Of a stretch of 15,950 bases of DNA, positions 14,483-15,950 are shown in pieces; within the stretch, counting starts at the first letter, position 1, and the number at the start of each line of letters is the position of its first letter. The notes under the pieces were generated by a model. The model saw nothing but the letters and a program-made list of their open reading frames with translations, did not search any database and was not told the DNA's origin. Both the position numbers and the translations under genes were made by a program. Location of the stretch: the NCBI GenBank assembly GCA_011065225.1, contig JAAKFC010000012.1, forward strand, positions 1 to 15,950, written 5' to 3'. This DNA is from Chlamydiota bacterium. Its GTDB lineage: Bacteria; Chlamydiota; Chlamydiia; Chlamydiales; Rhabdochlamydiaceae.

Positions 14483-15949
14483 ATGGCTAAAGGATTGTTC
14501 GCAAAAAAAAGCATTCATGACCTCAAAGAAGAAGCGTCTAACAGAAAAGATGGCTTAGATCGGTCCTTGACGGGACTCAACTTGATGTCCATGGGAATTG
14601 GAGCAATCGTTGGTGCTGGCGTGTTCGTTCTTGTTGGCCAAGCAGCAGCCGTTTATGCTGGACCTGCTGTTGTTTTTTCTTTTCTCTTTGCCGCGATCAT
14701 TTGCGTCTTTGCTGCACTTTGCTATGCTGAATTCGCTTCTCTCATTCCCGTTGCTGGTGGTCCTTATTCTTACGCTTACGCGACTCTTGGAGAAATTGTC
14801 GCTTGGACAATTGGTTGGGGGCTCACCCTAGAGTATCTCTTTTCTGCGGCGACAGTTTCTGTTGGGTGGTCGGGCTATCTTTCGAGCTTTCTTGCCGATT
14901 TCAATATTTTTCTACCTGAAAAATTTGCAAGCTCACCGCTCTCTTATGATATCACAACGGGTTGGGCAAGAACAGGCTCCATTCTCAATCTGCCCGCAAT
15001 GTTGATCATGGGATTTATCGGCTGTATGATTTCCATTGGCATTAAGGCTGCATCGCGCTTCAATAATATCGTTGTGATCATCAAGTTGACCGTTATTGTC
15101 CTTTTTATCGTTTGCGGTATTTCCTTCATCAGCGTTGAAAATTGGACTCCCTTTATTCCCAAAAATACCGGAGCATTTGGAGAATTTGGCTTCAGCGGTA
15201 TCTTGCGTGGGGCGGGAGTCGTCTTTTTTGCCTACATTGGTTTTGATGCCTTGTCAACACTTGCACAAGAAGCGCGTGATCCTCAAAAGGACCTGCCTAT
15301 TGGTATGATTGGGTCACTCGGCATTGCTGCTTCGATTTACATCGTCATGGCCCTCGTCCTCACTGGAATTGTGAGCTATACCGCGCTTGGCGGACCAGCC
15401 CCCTTTAGTGTTGCCCTTGCAGCCCTTGGTAATAAATTCATTTGGCTGCGCTACTTCGCCAAGTTTGGGATTTTGGCTGGTCTTTCATCCGTTGTCCTTG
15501 TCATGATGCTTGGACAAACTCGCATTTTCTACACGATGGCACACGATGGCCTTCTTCCCAAAGTATTTGGAAAAGTGCATAAGAAGTTTCACACGCCTTT
15601 TTACAACACCATTCTCCTTACTATTTTGGGGATGCTCGTCTGTGGTTTTTTCCCGGTCGGTATTTTGGGACAGCTGGTCTCAATGGGAACACTGATGGCT
15701 TTTGGTATCGTCTGTTTTGGCGTGCTTGTCTTGCGCTATCGCCAGCCCAACCTTCATCGGCCCTTCAAAGTTCCTTTTTTCCCATGGATTCCACTTGCTG
15801 GAACATTAGCCTGTTTGCTCCAAATGATTGCATTGCCAGCTGTCACATGGGTGCAACTTGTCATCTGGATCTTTTTCGGATATATCATCTATTTTAGCTA
15901 TGGCATCCGCAACAGCGTTATCCGCAAGAAAAACAAGAAAATCTCTTAA
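14483..15949 (+). CDS. APC-family amino acid permease (CAT/YfnA-like)
   Basis: A 488-residue inner-membrane transporter with about 12-13 predicted membrane segments. The unwound TM1 motif GIGAIVGAGVFVLVG (38-52), CYAEFASLIPVAGGPYSYAY (80-99) and the long conserved FAYIGFDALSTLAQEARDPQ (249-268) are hallmarks of the cationic amino acid transporter branch of the APC superfamily. LHRPFKVPFFPWIPLAG near the C-terminus is also typical. The substrate is likely a cationic or neutral amino acid but cannot be fixed from sequence. The ATG at 14483 gives the usual cytoplasmic N-terminus; no later start would spare TM1. Only 11 nt separate it from the transposon-like element and they contain no Shine-Dalgarno; the nearest purine tract (GAGAGG, 14461-14466) is 16 nt away and inside the right-end hairpin. 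The element may therefore have replaced the native leader. The gene is complete and ends one base before the window edge. Confidence 0.92.
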   Translation: MAKGLFAKKSIHDLKEEASNRKDGLDRSLTGLNLMSMGIGAIVGAGVFVLVGQAAAVYAGPAVVFSFLFAAIICVFAALCYAEFASLIPVAGGPYSYAYATLGEIVAWTIGWGLTLEYLFSAATVSVGWSGYLSSFLADFNIFLPEKFASSPLSYDITTGWARTGSILNLPAMLIMGFIGCMISIGIKAASRFNNIVVIIKLTVIVLFIVCGISFISVENWTPFIPKNTGAFGEFGFSGILRGAGVVFFAYIGFDALSTLAQEARDPQKDLPIGMIGSLGIAASIYIVMALVLTGIVSYTALGGPAPFSVALAALGNKFIWLRYFAKFGILAGLSSVVLVMMLGQTRIFYTMAHDGLLPKVFGKVHKKFHTPFYNTILLTILGMLVCGFFPVGILGQLVSMGTLMAFGIVCFGVLVLRYRQPNLHRPFKVPFFPWIPLAGTLACLLQMIALPAVTWVQLVIWIFFGYIIYFSYGIRNSVIRKKNKKIS

Positions 15950-15950
15950 A

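Noticed and set aside
1..15950. CRISPR array, rRNA, tRNA or prophage genes
   Set aside because: No regularly spaced direct repeats, no recognisable rRNA or tRNA signature, and no phage structural or integrase genes were seen.

Overview
The window looks like chromosomal DNA from a member of the phylum Chlamydiae, probably an 'environmental' lineage (Parachlamydia, Waddlia or Simkania type) rather than Chlamydiaceae. The reasons are: a plastid-type glycerol-3-phosphate acyltransferase (PlsB) sits between an RNase E/G gene and a pitrilysin-like protease, the order I recall from Chlamydia trachomatis (CT808-CT807-CT806); a PcnB-type poly(A) polymerase lies close to lpxB (recalled as CT410-CT411); and there is a TyrP-like aromatic amino acid permease. 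This assignment rests on gene content and remembered synteny, not on a database search.

Minus-strand block A (about 7252 down to 1) reads rng/cafA (RNase G/E), plsB, a pitrilysin/insulysin-like M16 protease with a signal peptide, a TVP38/DedA-like membrane protein, and a mercuric-reductase-like flavoprotein that runs off the left edge. rng/plsB and TVP38/flavoprotein overlap, and the protease is 17 bp from TVP38. A degenerate inverted repeat of a widely dispersed type separates plsB from the protease.

Minus-strand block B (about 12855 down to 7671) is a very compact run: pcnB (TTG start), an alpha/beta hydrolase, lpxB, a YceD/DUF177 protein, rpmF (L32), plsX, and a 101-residue protein with a two-helix hydrophobic hairpin like that of chlamydial inclusion-membrane (Inc) proteins. 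Most junctions are overlaps (TAATG, ATGA or longer), so translation is probably coupled. The block combines RNA 3'-end processing, lipid A assembly, ribosome supply and phospholipid precursor synthesis. A terminator-like hairpin follows it, and then a GC-rich, highly structured non-coding stretch lies upstream of rng.

The plus-strand segment (about 12900 to 15949) has two amino-acid permeases: a TyrP/HAAAP-family aromatic amino acid transporter and a CAT/YfnA-type APC permease. Between them is a compact element of about 325 bp. Its left and right ends and terminal TCAA look like an IS200/IS605-family transposon, but it encodes neither TnpA nor TnpB. Its right half resembles the omega/right-end RNA used by TnpB nucleases, and the position where a guide would begin falls 11 nt before the permease start codon. 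This is the most unusual feature of the window.
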